A DNA stretch of 64,000 nucleotides from Pseudocalidococcus azoricus BACA0444 (lineage in GTDB: Bacteria; Cyanobacteriota; Cyanobacteriia; Thermosynechococcales; Thermosynechococcaceae). Position 1 is the first letter of the stretch. Each line of letters opens with the position of its first letter. The position numbers were made by a program, and so were the translations under genes. Under the pieces are notes generated by a model. That model made no database searches. It saw nothing but the letters and a program-made list of their open reading frames with translations, and was not told where the DNA came from. Shown piece by piece: positions 8,536 through 18,087 of this stretch. The stretch lies in assembly GCF_031729055.1 (NCBI RefSeq), contig NZ_JAVMIP010000003.1, forward strand, positions 186,001 to 250,000, read 5' to 3'.

Positions 8536-10023
8536 CTAGTAGGCCCCCTGTTGGAACAGGACAATGCGAAGGGTTTCAACCAGAATTTCTAAATCTAGGT
8601 TAAACGACCAGTTATCAATGTAATAGAGGTCAAGGCGGGCGGCTTCGTCAAACTGCCCAATTTTAGAGCGACCCGAAATTTGCCATAGCCCCGTAATTCC
8701 CGGTAAGACATGGTGGCGAATATGATGCCAAGAATTAAACCGTTGCACATCGCGCACAGGCAGGGGCCTGGGGCCAACTAAACTCATCTGACCGAACAAA
8801 ATATTAAATAACTGAGGCAACTCATCAATACTGGTACGTCTTAACCAACGGCCGAAGGGGGTAATCCGGGGATCATCTTTAATCTTAAATAAAATCCCAT
8901 CACAGGACTCATTCGCCGTTTCGAGTTCCGCTTGGCGGTGGTGAGCATTGCAATCCATGGTGCGGAATTTCCACATCTGAAAGACTCGCCCCCGCAATCC
9001 AACCCGTTCTTGGCAAAAAAATACTGGGCCGGGGGAGGTTATCCTAATGCCCACTGCCACAACAATAAATACTGGCGCGAGCAGCACCACCCCCAATAAT
9101 GCTCCAACCACATCCAGGCCCCGTTTAAGGCGATATTCCAGGCCATTGAGATAGGTCACTTCTGCCCGGAGTGTGGGTAATGCTGCAAAAATTTCGGGAA
9201 CCCCGCGCCGGTACAAAATATCCAAACTGGAGGGAACCAAACGCAAATGAATTCCCCGTTGGCGCAGTTGCCAATAGAGGGTCGAAGCTAAATCCGTGGG
9301 GGGTAAATTTGCAGCAAGTACCTCTTGGGGATTGGCCTGGAGAATGGCCTGCCAAGTTTCCGGGGCATAGGCGGCATTGGCCTGGGCCGTCCCGACAATC
9401 GCATAATGGGACTGCTTTTCCAGAGTATGAAGTAATAGTTCTAACCGTTCTGCCGGGGCAATTAAAAAAACCCGCACTTGTTGTTGATACGCCCGCAGTT
9501 GGGTCACCAAAGTTGCCAAAAGCCGCAAGCCAATAACCAGTATGACACTGCCAATCCAGGCCATGAAAAATAACGACCGTGGCATATCCAAAGTGGGATC
9601 ATAGCAATAACTAATCACTAGGGACAAAATGTAGCCCAAACTGACTAACTGCCCGGCCCGGAGATAGTTTTTCCAGTCCCGGCGTGGATGATACAGCCCA
9701 CCCATGGCCAAAATCAGTAAAATGCCCAGGGCAAAGCCCCAGAATAAACTTGGCAGCCCAAACCACTCCCACCACACCAGTTCCGGGGGAATCGGGGAAT
9801 AGAGGCGATTAAACTTCAGCCCAAGCTTCCAAGCCCCCACCAAGGCCAGCAGATCACAACTGAGGAGCAGGAGGGTTTGATAGCCTTGTTGGGAAAACAG
9901 CCAGGATAACTGCACGGGGTGGGGGGCACGAATATCTCGCTCTCCCGATCTGGAAGCCAGTTTTTTGGCCAGGCCTGGAAACACATTGCCTCCCACACTC
10001 TCCCTAGTTCTACTATTGGCCAA
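8536..10023 (-). CDS. Polyprenyl-phosphate sugar-1-phosphate transferase (WbaP/WcaJ type)
   Basis: 495 residues. The N-terminal half has about five membrane helices and a soluble domain (residues ~165-290). The C-terminal third is the bacterial sugar transferase domain, with KRGLDVVGALLGVV and one more helix, then KFRTM, DELPQLFNIL, SLVGPRP and GLWQISGRS, all diagnostic. It loads the first sugar phosphate onto undecaprenyl phosphate to start exopolysaccharide or O-antigen assembly. No other polysaccharide genes are adjacent. It converges with the ferredoxin gene (12 bp between). Confidence 0.93.
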   Translation of the reverse strand: MANSRTRESVGGNVFPGLAKKLASRSGERDIRAPHPVQLSWLFSQQGYQTLLLLSCDLLALVGAWKLGLKFNRLYSPIPPELVWWEWFGLPSLFWGFALGILLILAMGGLYHPRRDWKNYLRAGQLVSLGYILSLVISYCYDPTLDMPRSLFFMAWIGSVILVIGLRLLATLVTQLRAYQQQVRVFLIAPAERLELLLHTLEKQSHYAIVGTAQANAAYAPETWQAILQANPQEVLAANLPPTDLASTLYWQLRQRGIHLRLVPSSLDILYRRGVPEIFAALPTLRAEVTYLNGLEYRLKRGLDVVGALLGVVLLAPVFIVVAVGIRITSPGPVFFCQERVGLRGRVFQMWKFRTMDCNAHHRQAELETANESCDGILFKIKDDPRITPFGRWLRRTSIDELPQLFNILFGQMSLVGPRPLPVRDVQRFNSWHHIRHHVLPGITGLWQISGRSKIGQFDEAARLDLYYIDNWSFNLDLEILVETLRIVLFQQGAY

Positions 10024-10179
10024 AAGTAAGAGGAACTTGCCACCGGGCCGGGGAAATTCTCCAATTCTGCCTCTGCTGGAGAGTGGTCAGGATGTCCCTC
10101 TGGCAGTACTTGTGTCACGCTATAGTCAAGATTCAGTCCCTTACCTAGTTTAGGTCTCTAAGCCTTTAGCCAACAGATT

Positions 10180-10926
10180 ATGCTGCTCCATCTTTCCACC
10201 TGGCCGGAAGTTGCCACCTACTTAGAAACTTCTACGGGGATTATTTTACCCATTGGCTCCACGGAACAACATGGCCCCACCGGGTTAATTGGCACGGATG
10301 CGATTTGTGCGGAACTAATTGCCAAGGGAGTCGGGGAGGACACCAATGCCCTGGTGGCCCCAACCCTTAACGTTGGCATGGCCCTGCACCACATGGAATT
10401 TCCCGGCAGTATGAGTTTACGCCCCAGTACCTTGATTTTGGTAATTCGCGATTACTTAGTCGGTTTAGTCCAGGCCGGGTTTACGAAATTCTTTTTGATC
10501 AATGGTCATGGGGGAAATATCGCCACCGTCAAAGCCGCGTTTGCCGAAACCTATGCCACGGTTGCAGATCTAGGGCTGCCCCAGGCCAACCTGGTTCAAT
10601 GTCATTTAGCCAACTGGTTCATGGTTGGGGCGGTAATCAAACGGGCTAGGGAATTATATGGCGATCAGGAAGGTTCCCACGCCACCCCCAGTGAAGTTGC
10701 CGTGACCCAATTTGCCTATCCCGCCACTATTAAACAGGCTCCCTTAACGACCCCAGTGAATCGGGATCATGCCATCTATGGAGCCGCTGATTTTCGCCAA
10801 CGCTACCCGGATGGGCGGATGGGATCAAACCCAGGCCTGGCCACCCCGGAACATGGGCAAGAACTCTATCAACTGGCCGTCACTGAACTGAGTAAGAGCT
10901 ATCGACAATTTTTAGCGGCTCAGTGA
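10180..10926 (+). CDS. Creatininase family hydrolase
   Basis: 248 residues. Metal-site motifs of the creatininase / creatinine amidohydrolase family are in place: GSTEQHGP near residue 26, GTDAI at ~38, NGHGGN at ~107, and a glutamate in SHATPSE. Members open cyclic amides or act on formamides (for example in riboflavin and mycofactocin pathways); the cyanobacterial substrate is not known. It is monocistronic and closely followed by psbI. Confidence 0.88.
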   Translation: MLLHLSTWPEVATYLETSTGIILPIGSTEQHGPTGLIGTDAICAELIAKGVGEDTNALVAPTLNVGMALHHMEFPGSMSLRPSTLILVIRDYLVGLVQAGFTKFFLINGHGGNIATVKAAFAETYATVADLGLPQANLVQCHLANWFMVGAVIKRARELYGDQEGSHATPSEVAVTQFAYPATIKQAPLTTPVNRDHAIYGAADFRQRYPDGRMGSNPGLATPEHGQELYQLAVTELSKSYRQFLAAQ

Positions 10927-10990
10927 TGGGGGTAGGGTTTTCCGATATGATGATCCTGATGCTGCCGTTGAGAAACATTCAACTGATATT

Positions 10991-11107
10991 ATGGAAACTC
11001 TCAAAATTACCGTTTATATTGTCGTTAGTTTTTTCGTCCTGCTGTTTGTGTTTGGGTTTCTCTCCAGTGACCCCTCCCGGAACCCGAAGCGCAAAGATCT
11101 AGACTAG
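10991..11107 (+). CDS. psbI: Photosystem II reaction center protein I
   Basis: A 38-residue gene. The product begins [20 protein letters not shown] and ends [12 protein letters not shown], essentially the universal PsbI sequence: one lumen-to-stroma membrane helix followed by a basic tail. PsbI binds next to D1 at the periphery of photosystem II and helps early assembly. It lies 64 bp after the creatininase-like gene. The LptD-like gene follows about 70 bp downstream. Confidence 0.97.
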   Translation: METLKITVYIVVSFFVLLFVFGFLSSDPSRNPKRKDLD

Positions 11108-11174
11108 ACAAACTCAAGGGGGAGGCTGCACCCTGAGAAGAGCACCCTAGCGGTTGTTTTTAATTGGCCGGATT

Positions 11175-13232
11175 ATGCCTGTTCTCCCCCCCCTATTTCT
11201 CTCTCTGCCCCCCCAACCTTTACCCCCTCCAACCACTCTTCCTAAACCGGCTGAACTAAGCGATCTCAGTGGAGAATCAGAGGCAGCACTGTTAGGGCCT
11301 GGAGTTAATCTGGCAAAAACAAACGCCCCAAATACGCCATCTCCGACTCAAGTTCGCTTTGTTGTTGCCCCCCCCATCCCCTGGCAAAAGCCGACTCGAG
11401 TTGACCTAGCCCAAGTTGAAATTACAGTTCCTACCCCTGGCAATCTAGAAGCCCCGCCGCTCCAGGCCAATCAAAGTAGTACTGAACCCCTGGAAACCCT
11501 GGCAGATCGGCAAGAATACGATACCCTGCGCCAGTTTTTTAATGCCATTGGTGATGTCTTTATCCGCTTTCGGGAAGCCGAACTAACCGCCGACCGAGTC
11601 CAAACCGACTTAAACGAAAACATCCTAGTCGCGGAGGGCAATGTTGTCCTCACTCGCGGGGATCAAGTGATTCGGGGAGATCGCTTAGAGTACAACCTGA
11701 TTTTGGATCGGGGTGTTGTTACCCAGGCCAGCGGGGCGATCAATATCCAAAAAACGGATCAGTTTACGAGTCCGCGCGTGGCAACGCCTAATCTGCCCGG
11801 ATTACCCACCTTGCCTAGCTTCCAGTCTGCCAACAATCCCGTTAATCCTGAAGGACAGTCGAATATTGATCGGCTGCTGTTCATAGCAGATCGCTTGGAA
11901 TTTGATGGGCGGCGATGGTATGCCAGTAATTTGCGGTTGACCAATGACCCCTTTACTCCGCCCGAACTGGAATTTCGAGCCAGAGAAGCAACCCTGGAAC
12001 CCATTTCGCCTAAAAATAGCCGCTTAATTGCCCGCCAAGGCCGATTAGTCTTCGATCAATCCCTGGCCATTCCAATTCCGCGGGAAGAATACATTTTAGG
12101 TGAACAGCAAGAAATTCTCCCTTTTCAAGCTGGTTATGACAGCACCGATCGAGGTGGTTTTTACTTGTCAAAGGCGTTTAGCCTTGTTCGCAATAGCTCT
12201 ACCAGTTTAATCTTGTCTCCTGAGTTCTATCTACAACGGGCAATTAATAGTAATTTTGATCTGGGTCAAACAGACATCTATGGGGCGACTCTCCAGGTTA
12301 GACACGGGTTTACTCCCACTACGAGGTTGCTTGGCTATGGCTTGATTACAAATCTGGATCCCAGTGCTTGGCCCAATACGGCGCGGGGAAATTTATTGCT
12401 GCAACAAAGCTTTGCCTCTGGTTATGTCTTGAATACCCAAGGAATTTTCCGGGAGCGACTGATCAATGGTTCTCTGGGGGAGCAGGATTTACAGAGTAGC
12501 TTAGGGGGGGTGTTTATTTCCCCGAATATTACTTTGGGGCAAACAGGAATTAATCTGAACTACCAGGCCGGGGGACAATACATTACGGCCAATAGTGATC
12601 AACCCAGTTTAGGAACTCAACCAGGCCTGGGGCGTTTACAAGGGGTAGTCAACCTCTATCGAGAATTTCGGCTCTGGCAAGGTCAGACACTTCCACCCAC
12701 CCGTGAAGAAGGCCTACGCTACAGTCCCGCCCCATTACAGCCCTATTTCTCCATTTACTTCACGGGGCAAGCTGTGGGTACTTATTACACCAGTGGCAAT
12801 ACACAACCCGCTTTACAGGGGGGTGGAGGCTTTCGAGGACAGTTAGGGCATTTAAGGCGTAATTGGTTTGACTATACAGGCTTTGATGTGGGTTACAGTC
12901 AGACCTTTAGCAGTGGTGGCTCTCCCTTTTTGTTTGACCGGATCGCCGACTTTAGTGTGCTCAACGTAGGAGCGCGGCAACAACTCTATGGGCCTGTCCT
13001 CGTGGGTGTCACCTCACAATTAAATGTCGGCACAGGTAACTTTTTTAACACAAATTTTTTCCTCGAGTACAGTCGCCGCACCTATGGGTTGTTTATTCGC
13101 TATAACGTGGATCTGGGCGTGGCGGGGATCGCCTTTCGGATTAATGGGTTCAACTGGCAGGGCAACACCAATCCCTTTAGCAGTCCAAATATCGGAGTGG
13201 TTCAGGATGGGGTGATTCGCCCGGATCGCTAA
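11175..13232 (+). CDS. DUF3769 / LptD-OstA-like outer membrane protein
   Basis: About 685 residues from the ATG at 11175 (a TTG at 11154 is possible). A short N-terminal segment and proline-rich region are followed by an OstA/LptA-like beta-jellyroll section around residues 130-210 (DLNENILVAEGNVVLTRGDQ and LEYNLILDRGVV). Then comes a long C-terminal part rich in alternating aromatic/hydrophobic beta strands that ends in a barrel-like region. This is the cyanobacterial counterpart of the LPS-export porin LptD. No clear signal peptide is visible at this start, so the start remains uncertain. Confidence 0.85.
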   Translation: MPVLPPLFLSLPPQPLPPPTTLPKPAELSDLSGESEAALLGPGVNLAKTNAPNTPSPTQVRFVVAPPIPWQKPTRVDLAQVEITVPTPGNLEAPPLQANQSSTEPLETLADRQEYDTLRQFFNAIGDVFIRFREAELTADRVQTDLNENILVAEGNVVLTRGDQVIRGDRLEYNLILDRGVVTQASGAINIQKTDQFTSPRVATPNLPGLPTLPSFQSANNPVNPEGQSNIDRLLFIADRLEFDGRRWYASNLRLTNDPFTPPELEFRAREATLEPISPKNSRLIARQGRLVFDQSLAIPIPREEYILGEQQEILPFQAGYDSTDRGGFYLSKAFSLVRNSSTSLILSPEFYLQRAINSNFDLGQTDIYGATLQVRHGFTPTTRLLGYGLITNLDPSAWPNTARGNLLLQQSFASGYVLNTQGIFRERLINGSLGEQDLQSSLGGVFISPNITLGQTGINLNYQAGGQYITANSDQPSLGTQPGLGRLQGVVNLYREFRLWQGQTLPPTREEGLRYSPAPLQPYFSIYFTGQAVGTYYTSGNTQPALQGGGGFRGQLGHLRRNWFDYTGFDVGYSQTFSSGGSPFLFDRIADFSVLNVGARQQLYGPVLVGVTSQLNVGTGNFFNTNFFLEYSRRTYGLFIRYNVDLGVAGIAFRINGFNWQGNTNPFSSPNIGVVQDGVIRPDR

Positions 13233-13364
13233 AAATATCAGGAATTTGGGAACTGTTGACTCTCCTCGATAGAAGCTTATAGCTTTGTCAAGAAATGGGT
13301 TGAGCCAAAGTTTTATTACTACTAAGTTATAGACCGTTCAAATATTCTTAAAGACTTGAATGCT

Positions 13365-13523
13365 AAAAATGGCAGGAAAGTAAAAAGGCTTTTTCGGACT
13401 TCTGACCATCAGTGGCTACTTTCAGAATATGATGATCCAATCATTACCCTGACTTTATCGACTCTTGAGCTTTAAATTAATATTGCCGAACTTTATGAAA
13501 CAATTGACTTCTTAAAAGCCTAA
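13365..13523 (+). pseudogene. Unidentified coding relic
   Basis: The 400 bp between the LptD-like gene and ureB contain a stretch that reads like protein in one frame: KNGRKVKRLFRTSDHQWLLS, then EYDDPIITLTLSTLEL, a stop at 13473, then INIAELYETIDFLKA and a final stop at 13521. No start codon with a ribosome site is present, and the sequence upstream does not extend the frame. It may be the tail of a decayed gene; I do not recognise the family. The rest of the gap holds no feature I can support. Confidence 0.25.
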
Positions 13524-13640
13524 TATTGAATGGTTGAACTAGGGATAGAATATACATAACAATTTTGAGGAATTGGTTTTGACTTGGCCATCCTGGAAGG
13601 GCATATTTTATTTCAATATCTTTATTGGGAGACCTGGGTG

Positions 13641-13970
13641 ATGATTCCCGGAGAAGTTTTACCTGAATCAGGCCAGATTTTGCTGAATTTAGATCGGCCT
13701 ACTGTCGTTCTGCCTGTCTCTAACTCTGGTGATCGTCCGATTCAAGTTGGCTCCCATTTTCACTTTTATGAAGTCAATCGCAGCCTCGAGTTTGATCGTG
13801 ACCAGGCCTGGGGAATGCGCTTAGATATTCCGGCGGGGACGGCGGTGAGGTTTGAACCGGGGGATACCAAAACCGTGCAACTTGTAGCCATGGGGGGAAA
13901 GCGGGAAATTTATGGCTTCAATGGCCTGGTGTCTGGAGCCTTGGATGCACCCAAAGAGGTAACCAGCTAA
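13641..13970 (+). CDS. ureB: Urease beta subunit
   Basis: 109 residues from the ATG at 13641 ([16 protein letters not shown]), the conserved UreB N-terminus, with GGGAG upstream. It carries the family blocks [17 protein letters not shown] and [12 protein letters not shown], and ends in the [12 protein letters not shown] motif. UreB is a structural subunit of the nickel enzyme urease and has no active-site residues itself. No ureA, ureC or accessory ure genes are in this window, which is usual in cyanobacteria where ure genes are often scattered. Its neighbours are unrelated. Confidence 0.95.
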   Translation: MIPGEVLPESGQILLNLDRPTVVLPVSNSGDRPIQVGSHFHFYEVNRSLEFDRDQAWGMRLDIPAGTAVRFEPGDTKTVQLVAMGGKREIYGFNGLVSGALDAPKEVTS

Positions 13971-13989
13971 CTTTATGTCTCCCAGGGGA

Positions 13990-15012
13990 TCAACTGGGTT
14001 TAAACGTATCGTATAGTTCGACAATATCTAAGGTCTTTTCACACTTAGGGTCTAAGCCAGCAAGAGCCTTACACAAATCAACTCCGAAAAAATGTCCAAT
14101 CGCGCAAATAGGGCTAGGACGTGGATTTAACTCGATAAAATAAGATTTGTCATCGCACACTATAAAATCAATATCAAACAGTCCTGTAAATTTTAGCTCC
14201 CCTAGCAGTTTTCTTGTGGATGCCTCAGCTTCCTCAGCCTCAATATGTTTAACGCTTACGGCATGACCTGTATCATTGATTTCTACCTTCTTGCAAGTAA
14301 ACATAGCCTTTACTTCCCCCTCAAAGGCAACCCCAGCCGTGACAGTACCCAGGCCTGGCAAAAACTCTTCAATAAATGTTTCATCGGCATCCAGCAGCCA
14401 AGTCGTATTTCTGCCTAGGAGTTCACGCGCTAACTTTTTGATGATTGATGGTTTACAGAAGTTACGGTTTTTTGAGCCATTTTTCAATTCTTTCTCATTG
14501 GTACAGATGAGAACCCCATCACCACCATGGCCAACTGCTTTTTTTAACACAACTGGAAAATCAGCCGGATTCAACCCATCCAACTTAAATTTCTTGGGCA
14601 TATCTATATTTAATCTGGTGGCGATGCTGTTGATATAGACCTTGCTATAGGTAATTCCATGGGCTGCTGTCCCCCCTAAGGAGTGTCTGATCAGGTCCTG
14701 ATTTGGAAAATTTTCTCCATCTAGACGATAGACTCGCTGCATCAGTGCCACGGCTAATTCATCCCCAGGGACTATAAAGTTGATGTGGAAATCACTGATG
14801 GCCTGGGCTAAATCTCTTGAGGTTCTATGGACAAACTGGCGACCTGGCTGTAGGGAACTCAGTAGATGGTATCCTTCCACGGCACTACTTCTTAAAACTG
14901 GCGCGCCCGCTGGACTGAGGACAAACACCTGAAAACCTGCGGTTAATAAACTATCGGGAAGTCTATATAAGCCCACATACTTATCGGTACAAAAGATCAG
15001 GATTCGGTTCAC
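13990..15012 (-). CDS. ATP-grasp domain protein of unknown substrate
   Basis: 340 residues. The N-terminal Rossmann-like part begins MNRILIFCTDKYVGLYRLPD. The central ATP-grasp lid has KKAVGHGGDGVLI. The C-terminal metal/ATP site (GLFDIDFIV then SYFIELNPRPS) carries the usual acidic residue and Asn of the family. ATP-grasp enzymes ligate a carboxylate to an amine or thiol. The substrate cannot be told, but the carbamoyl-phosphate-synthase-like layout with a free N-terminal domain is common in peptide or natural-product ligases. Base composition is more AT-rich than the flanks and the gene sits between unrelated housekeeping genes, suggesting acquisition. Confidence 0.8.
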   Translation of the reverse strand: MNRILIFCTDKYVGLYRLPDSLLTAGFQVFVLSPAGAPVLRSSAVEGYHLLSSLQPGRQFVHRTSRDLAQAISDFHINFIVPGDELAVALMQRVYRLDGENFPNQDLIRHSLGGTAAHGITYSKVYINSIATRLNIDMPKKFKLDGLNPADFPVVLKKAVGHGGDGVLICTNEKELKNGSKNRNFCKPSIIKKLARELLGRNTTWLLDADETFIEEFLPGLGTVTAGVAFEGEVKAMFTCKKVEINDTGHAVSVKHIEAEEAEASTRKLLGELKFTGLFDIDFIVCDDKSYFIELNPRPSPICAIGHFFGVDLCKALAGLDPKCEKTLDIVELYDTFKPS

Positions 15013-15116
15013 AACACAAAACTTTCTCGAGAATTGATTGCCTTAGGAATTCAGGGACACCCTTAGATCAACTTGGATCAACAAGGCTCAAACTCATCTG
15101 TAAGGATCAGCCCCAA

Positions 15117-15734
15117 CTAACGCCACTGTAATACGCGCCCATTGTATAAATTCATACTCTGCTCCACTCCCTCCCGCACACAGGCCGTCACCGCTGCCAC
15201 CGCCAAATCTAAAACATCAGGGAGTACTTTCAGATCCTCGCTGGAAAAATTAGCTAAGACATAGGGCACAGCATCCCTTGGCCCCTTTTGATTCAGGCGA
15301 AATTCATTGGCAATGCCAACTCGCAACCGGGGAAACTGCTCACTGCCCCCATGACTGATGATCGAGCGCATCCCATTATGACCACCGGAAGAACCACCTA
15401 GGCGGATCCGGACACGTCCCAAGGCCAAATCCGCATCATCATAAATGACCAGAATTGAATTTAGGGGTAGCTTATACCAATCAAGCACGGCTCGCACGGA
15501 CTGTCCCGACTGGTTCATATAGGTGGTGGGCTTGAGGAGACGGATTTTGCCTAGACCGGGAGTTATGCCTTCCCCAAATAAGCCGTGAAATTTGGAGTGC
15601 TGAGCTAGGGGAATATGCCAGGCCTGGGCAAGGGCATCAATAACCCGAAAGCCAATATTATGTCGGGTTTGGGCATACTTATCTCCGGGATTACCCAGGC
15701 CCACAATCAACTGGGGCATGACCAACTCGGCCAT
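15117..15734 (-). CDS. pth: Peptidyl-tRNA hydrolase
   Basis: Releases tRNA from stalled peptidyl-tRNA. 205 residues with LIVGLGNPGDKYAQTRHNIG, where the histidine (His25 from this start) is the catalytic base, the YDDADLALG loop with its conserved aspartate, and GGSSGGHNG. A second ATG five codons in (MPQLIVGLGNPG) is the more usual N-terminus and may be the true start. It lies 3 bp after the tatA stop on the same strand, forming a tatA-pth pair. Confidence 0.95.
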   Translation of the reverse strand: MAELVMPQLIVGLGNPGDKYAQTRHNIGFRVIDALAQAWHIPLAQHSKFHGLFGEGITPGLGKIRLLKPTTYMNQSGQSVRAVLDWYKLPLNSILVIYDDADLALGRVRIRLGGSSGGHNGMRSIISHGGSEQFPRLRVGIANEFRLNQKGPRDAVPYVLANFSSEDLKVLPDVLDLAVAAVTACVREGVEQSMNLYNGRVLQWR

Positions 15735-15737
15735 AGC

Positions 15738-16067
15738 TTAGGCAGCCGATTCCACAGATTCAGGCGATTTTTCAGGAGTTGCAACTGCTTCCACAACCGA
15801 ACTCACCTCAACCGCCTCAATTTCAGACTCTATTGGGGCAGACTCCGGGGCCTGGGCAGGCAAAGAAGCTGGCGGGGCTGGTTCACTTTCTAAAGCAGCA
15901 GCTTGCCGTTTGAACTCATCCTGAAAATCTCGGGACGCGTCTTGAAAACTCCGCAGAGCCTTCCCCAAACTTTTGCCAATTTCCGGCAGCTTTTTCGGGC
16001 CAAAGACGAGTAACGCCACGACCAAAATCAAGATCATTTCCGGCAAGCCGATGCCAAAAAAATTCAT
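15738..16067 (-). CDS. tatA: Twin-arginine translocase subunit TatA
   Basis: 109 residues: a short N-terminal membrane helix (GLPEMILILVVALLVFGPKK), the FGPKKLPE hinge, an amphipathic helix (ALRSFQDASRDFQDEF), then an acidic alanine/proline-rich tail. This is the TatA/E/B pattern. TatA forms the Tat pore for folded proteins in thylakoid and plasma membranes. psbH lies 12 bp upstream and pth 3 bp downstream on the same strand, suggesting one transcript. Confidence 0.93.
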   Translation of the reverse strand: MNFFGIGLPEMILILVVALLVFGPKKLPEIGKSLGKALRSFQDASRDFQDEFKRQAAALESEPAPPASLPAQAPESAPIESEIEAVEVSSVVEAVATPEKSPESVESAA

Positions 16068-16079
16068 AGTCCTTAATCC

Positions 16080-16274
16080 TTAACCTTTCCAACTGGCTGT
16101 GAAGCCGTCCAAAATCAAGCTGGAGTTGTAAATTTCCAAAATAATCAGTAAGAAGACTAAAAACAGCCCCATAAACACCGCCATCAACGGAGTCGTCCCC
16201 CAGCCAGGAGCAACTTTCCCATATTCAGAGTTGAGGGGACGGAGAATATCGCCTAACCAAGTACGCTTTGCCAT
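16080..16274 (-). CDS. psbH: Photosystem II phosphoprotein-like subunit H
   Basis: 64 residues: [20 protein letters not shown], the conserved stromal segment, then [20 protein letters not shown] as the single membrane helix and a short lumenal tail. As in other cyanobacteria the N-terminal phosphorylation extension of plants is absent. PsbH stabilises the PSII core next to CP47. It is divergent from psbN, the usual head-to-head arrangement, and is followed by tatA. Confidence 0.97.
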   Translation of the reverse strand: MAKRTWLGDILRPLNSEYGKVAPGWGTTPLMAVFMGLFLVFLLIILEIYNSSLILDGFTASWKG

Positions 16275-16348
16275 AGGTGTATTACTTAAATGAGCAGAGT
16301 TTTAACGTTCCGTAATATTATAGAGGAAACTGATCCCCTGAATACTCT

Positions 16349-16486
16349 ATGTCCTACGAGCCTGCAACAGTTCTTAGTATTACCCTTGCCGCCATCTGTA
16401 TCGGCATTACTGGCTACTCTATTTATCTCTCCTTTGGCCCGCCTTCCAAAGAACTGGCGGATCCCTTTGATGACCACGAAGACTAA
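16349..16486 (+). CDS. psbN: PsbN protein
   Basis: A 45-residue reading frame, too short for routine detection, reading MSYEPATVLSITLAAICIGI then TGYSIYLSFGPPSKELADPF and DDHED. This is PsbN with one N-terminal membrane helix and the strictly conserved C-terminal tail. PsbN is not a stable PSII subunit; it is needed for PSII assembly in chloroplasts. It is divergent from psbH with about 75 bp between, matching the conserved psbH/psbN arrangement. Confidence 0.97.
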   Translation: MSYEPATVLSITLAAICIGITGYSIYLSFGPPSKELADPFDDHED

Positions 16487-16641
16487 AAATCTTCAATTCC
16501 CTGTTGTCGCCCAAATTTTCTCAAGTTTTTTAGATCAAACATCTAACCAGGCCTGCTATACTGAAAGACCGGGCATTAAATTGCCTTGAGTTGGCCTGTC
16601 CACAAACCCCCGTTTTCAAGCCAATTAACAGGAGTGCCAGA

Positions 16642-16863
16642 GTGACCAAAGGCAGCGATGTAGAAAAGACCGCCCCAAATACTGGGTTTAACCCGGCTAA
16701 TTTTCTGCAAGAAACTAAAGAAGAACTAAATAAAGTAGTTTGGCCCGACCGCCAACGGTTAATTGGAGAATCCGCCGCAGTTATTTTAATTGTCTCCCTC
16801 TCGGCCGGTCTGATTTATTTGGTAGATCAACTTTTCAGTTGGCTGGCTGGGAGTATTTTTTAG
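16642..16863 (+). CDS. secE: Preprotein translocase subunit SecE
   Basis: 73 residues from a GTG at 16642, which has AGGAG seven bases upstream (an in-frame TTG at 16591 lacks support). The conserved FLQETKEELNKVVWPDRQRL amphipathic helix is followed by one membrane helix. SecE is the essential clamp of SecYEG in both plasma and thylakoid membranes. It begins the secE-nusG-rplK-rplA-rplJ-rplL run, with nusG 7 bp downstream. Confidence 0.93.
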   Translation: MTKGSDVEKTAPNTGFNPANFLQETKEELNKVVWPDRQRLIGESAAVILIVSLSAGLIYLVDQLFSWLAGSIF

Positions 16864-16870
16864 AAATCCT

Positions 16871-17521
16871 ATGGTAAACGATCTAACTGATTCCCCCCCT
16901 ATCTATCCAACGGAAACGGCAGATATTGGTCAAAGTTATTGGTACATTGTCCAAGTTGCTTCTGGGTGTGAAAAAAAGGTTAAAAGCACCATTGAACAGC
17001 GGCTACACACCCTAGACGTGGCTGATCGCATCTTTCAAGTGGAAATTCCCCAAACCCCAACCATACGGATCAAAAAAGACGGCTCTCGGACTACTTCGGA
17101 AGAAAAAGTTTTTCCTGGCTATGTTCTGATTCGAGTTCGGGCCAACACAACACCAGAGGGAGTTTTAGAAATTGATGATGAGGCCTGGCAGGTTATTAAA
17201 AATACTCCCAACGTGATCAACTTTGTTGGCTCGGAACAACGGCGAGCTTCTGGACGCGGCCGTGGTCATGTCAAACCCCTCCCCTTAAGTCCTGCCGAAG
17301 TTGCCCGCATCTTCAAAAAAGTGGAAGAGCAAGAGCCGATTCACAAAATTGACTTGGTACTGGGTGACAAAGTCAAGGTTCTCAGTGGCCCATTTAAGGA
17401 CTTTGAAGGGGACGTGATTGAAGTCAGCCCAGAACGGAGCAAACTGAAGGTCTTACTGTCTATCTTTGGACGGGAAACATCAGTTGAATTAGAAGTCAAC
17501 CAAATCGAGAAACAGAGTTAG
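16871..17521 (+). CDS. nusG: Transcription termination/antitermination factor NusG
   Basis: 216 residues. The NGN domain begins at WYIVQVASGCEKKVKSTIEQ, with the FPGYVLIR core strand. The KOW domain is near residues 155-210 (LVLGDKVKVLSGPFKDFEGD). The first ~20 residues are a non-conserved extension. It binds RNA polymerase to modulate pausing and couples to Rho or ribosomes. It lies between secE and rplK with gaps under 12 bp, so co-transcription is near certain. Confidence 0.96.
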   Translation: MVNDLTDSPPIYPTETADIGQSYWYIVQVASGCEKKVKSTIEQRLHTLDVADRIFQVEIPQTPTIRIKKDGSRTTSEEKVFPGYVLIRVRANTTPEGVLEIDDEAWQVIKNTPNVINFVGSEQRRASGRGRGHVKPLPLSPAEVARIFKKVEEQEPIHKIDLVLGDKVKVLSGPFKDFEGDVIEVSPERSKLKVLLSIFGRETSVELEVNQIEKQS

Positions 17522-17532
17522 GATTTTGATTC

Positions 17533-17958
17533 ATGGCTAAAAAAGTCACTGCAATTATTAAACTGGCAATCCAGGCCGGTAAAGCTAATCCTGCCCCACC
17601 CATTGGGCCTGCCTTGGGACAACATGGGGTTAACATCATGATGTTTTGCAAGGAATATAATGCCCGCACCGCCGATCAAGTGGGTACGGTCATTCCGGTC
17701 GAAATCTCGGTGTTTGAAGATCGCAGCTTTACCTTCATCCTCAAAACACCCCCAGCTTCTGTCTTAATCCAAAAAGCCGCTGGGATTGAACGGGGTTCTG
17801 GAGAGCCGAACAAGAAAAAAGTTGGACAACTGACTCGGGCCCAACTCCAAGGGATTGCCCAACAAAAAATGCCTGACTTGAATGCCAACGATATTGAAGC
17901 CGCCATGCGGATTATTGAAGGTACGGCCCGGAACATGGGTGTGACGATTGTTGATTAA
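17533..17958 (+). CDS. rplK: 50S ribosomal protein L11
   Basis: 141 residues with the invariant [20 protein letters not shown] opening, [15 protein letters not shown], and the C-terminal RNA-binding domain ending [11 protein letters not shown]11 binds the GTPase-associated centre of 23S rRNA. A TAGGA precedes the ATG by about ten bases. It lies 11 bp after nusG, with 129 bp before rplA. Confidence 0.97.
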   Translation: MAKKVTAIIKLAIQAGKANPAPPIGPALGQHGVNIMMFCKEYNARTADQVGTVIPVEISVFEDRSFTFILKTPPASVLIQKAAGIERGSGEPNKKKVGQLTRAQLQGIAQQKMPDLNANDIEAAMRIIEGTARNMGVTIVD

Positions 17959-18087
17959 GTTGCTAATTTAGTCGCAATGTTGAAAGTCTCAAAAGTTTTC
18001 AAGTTGCTTCCTGTTGATGTTCGCTATCTGAGTTATTAATGTTTACGGGGGAGGAACATAATTCCGTGATGACCCCAGGAGAAAACA

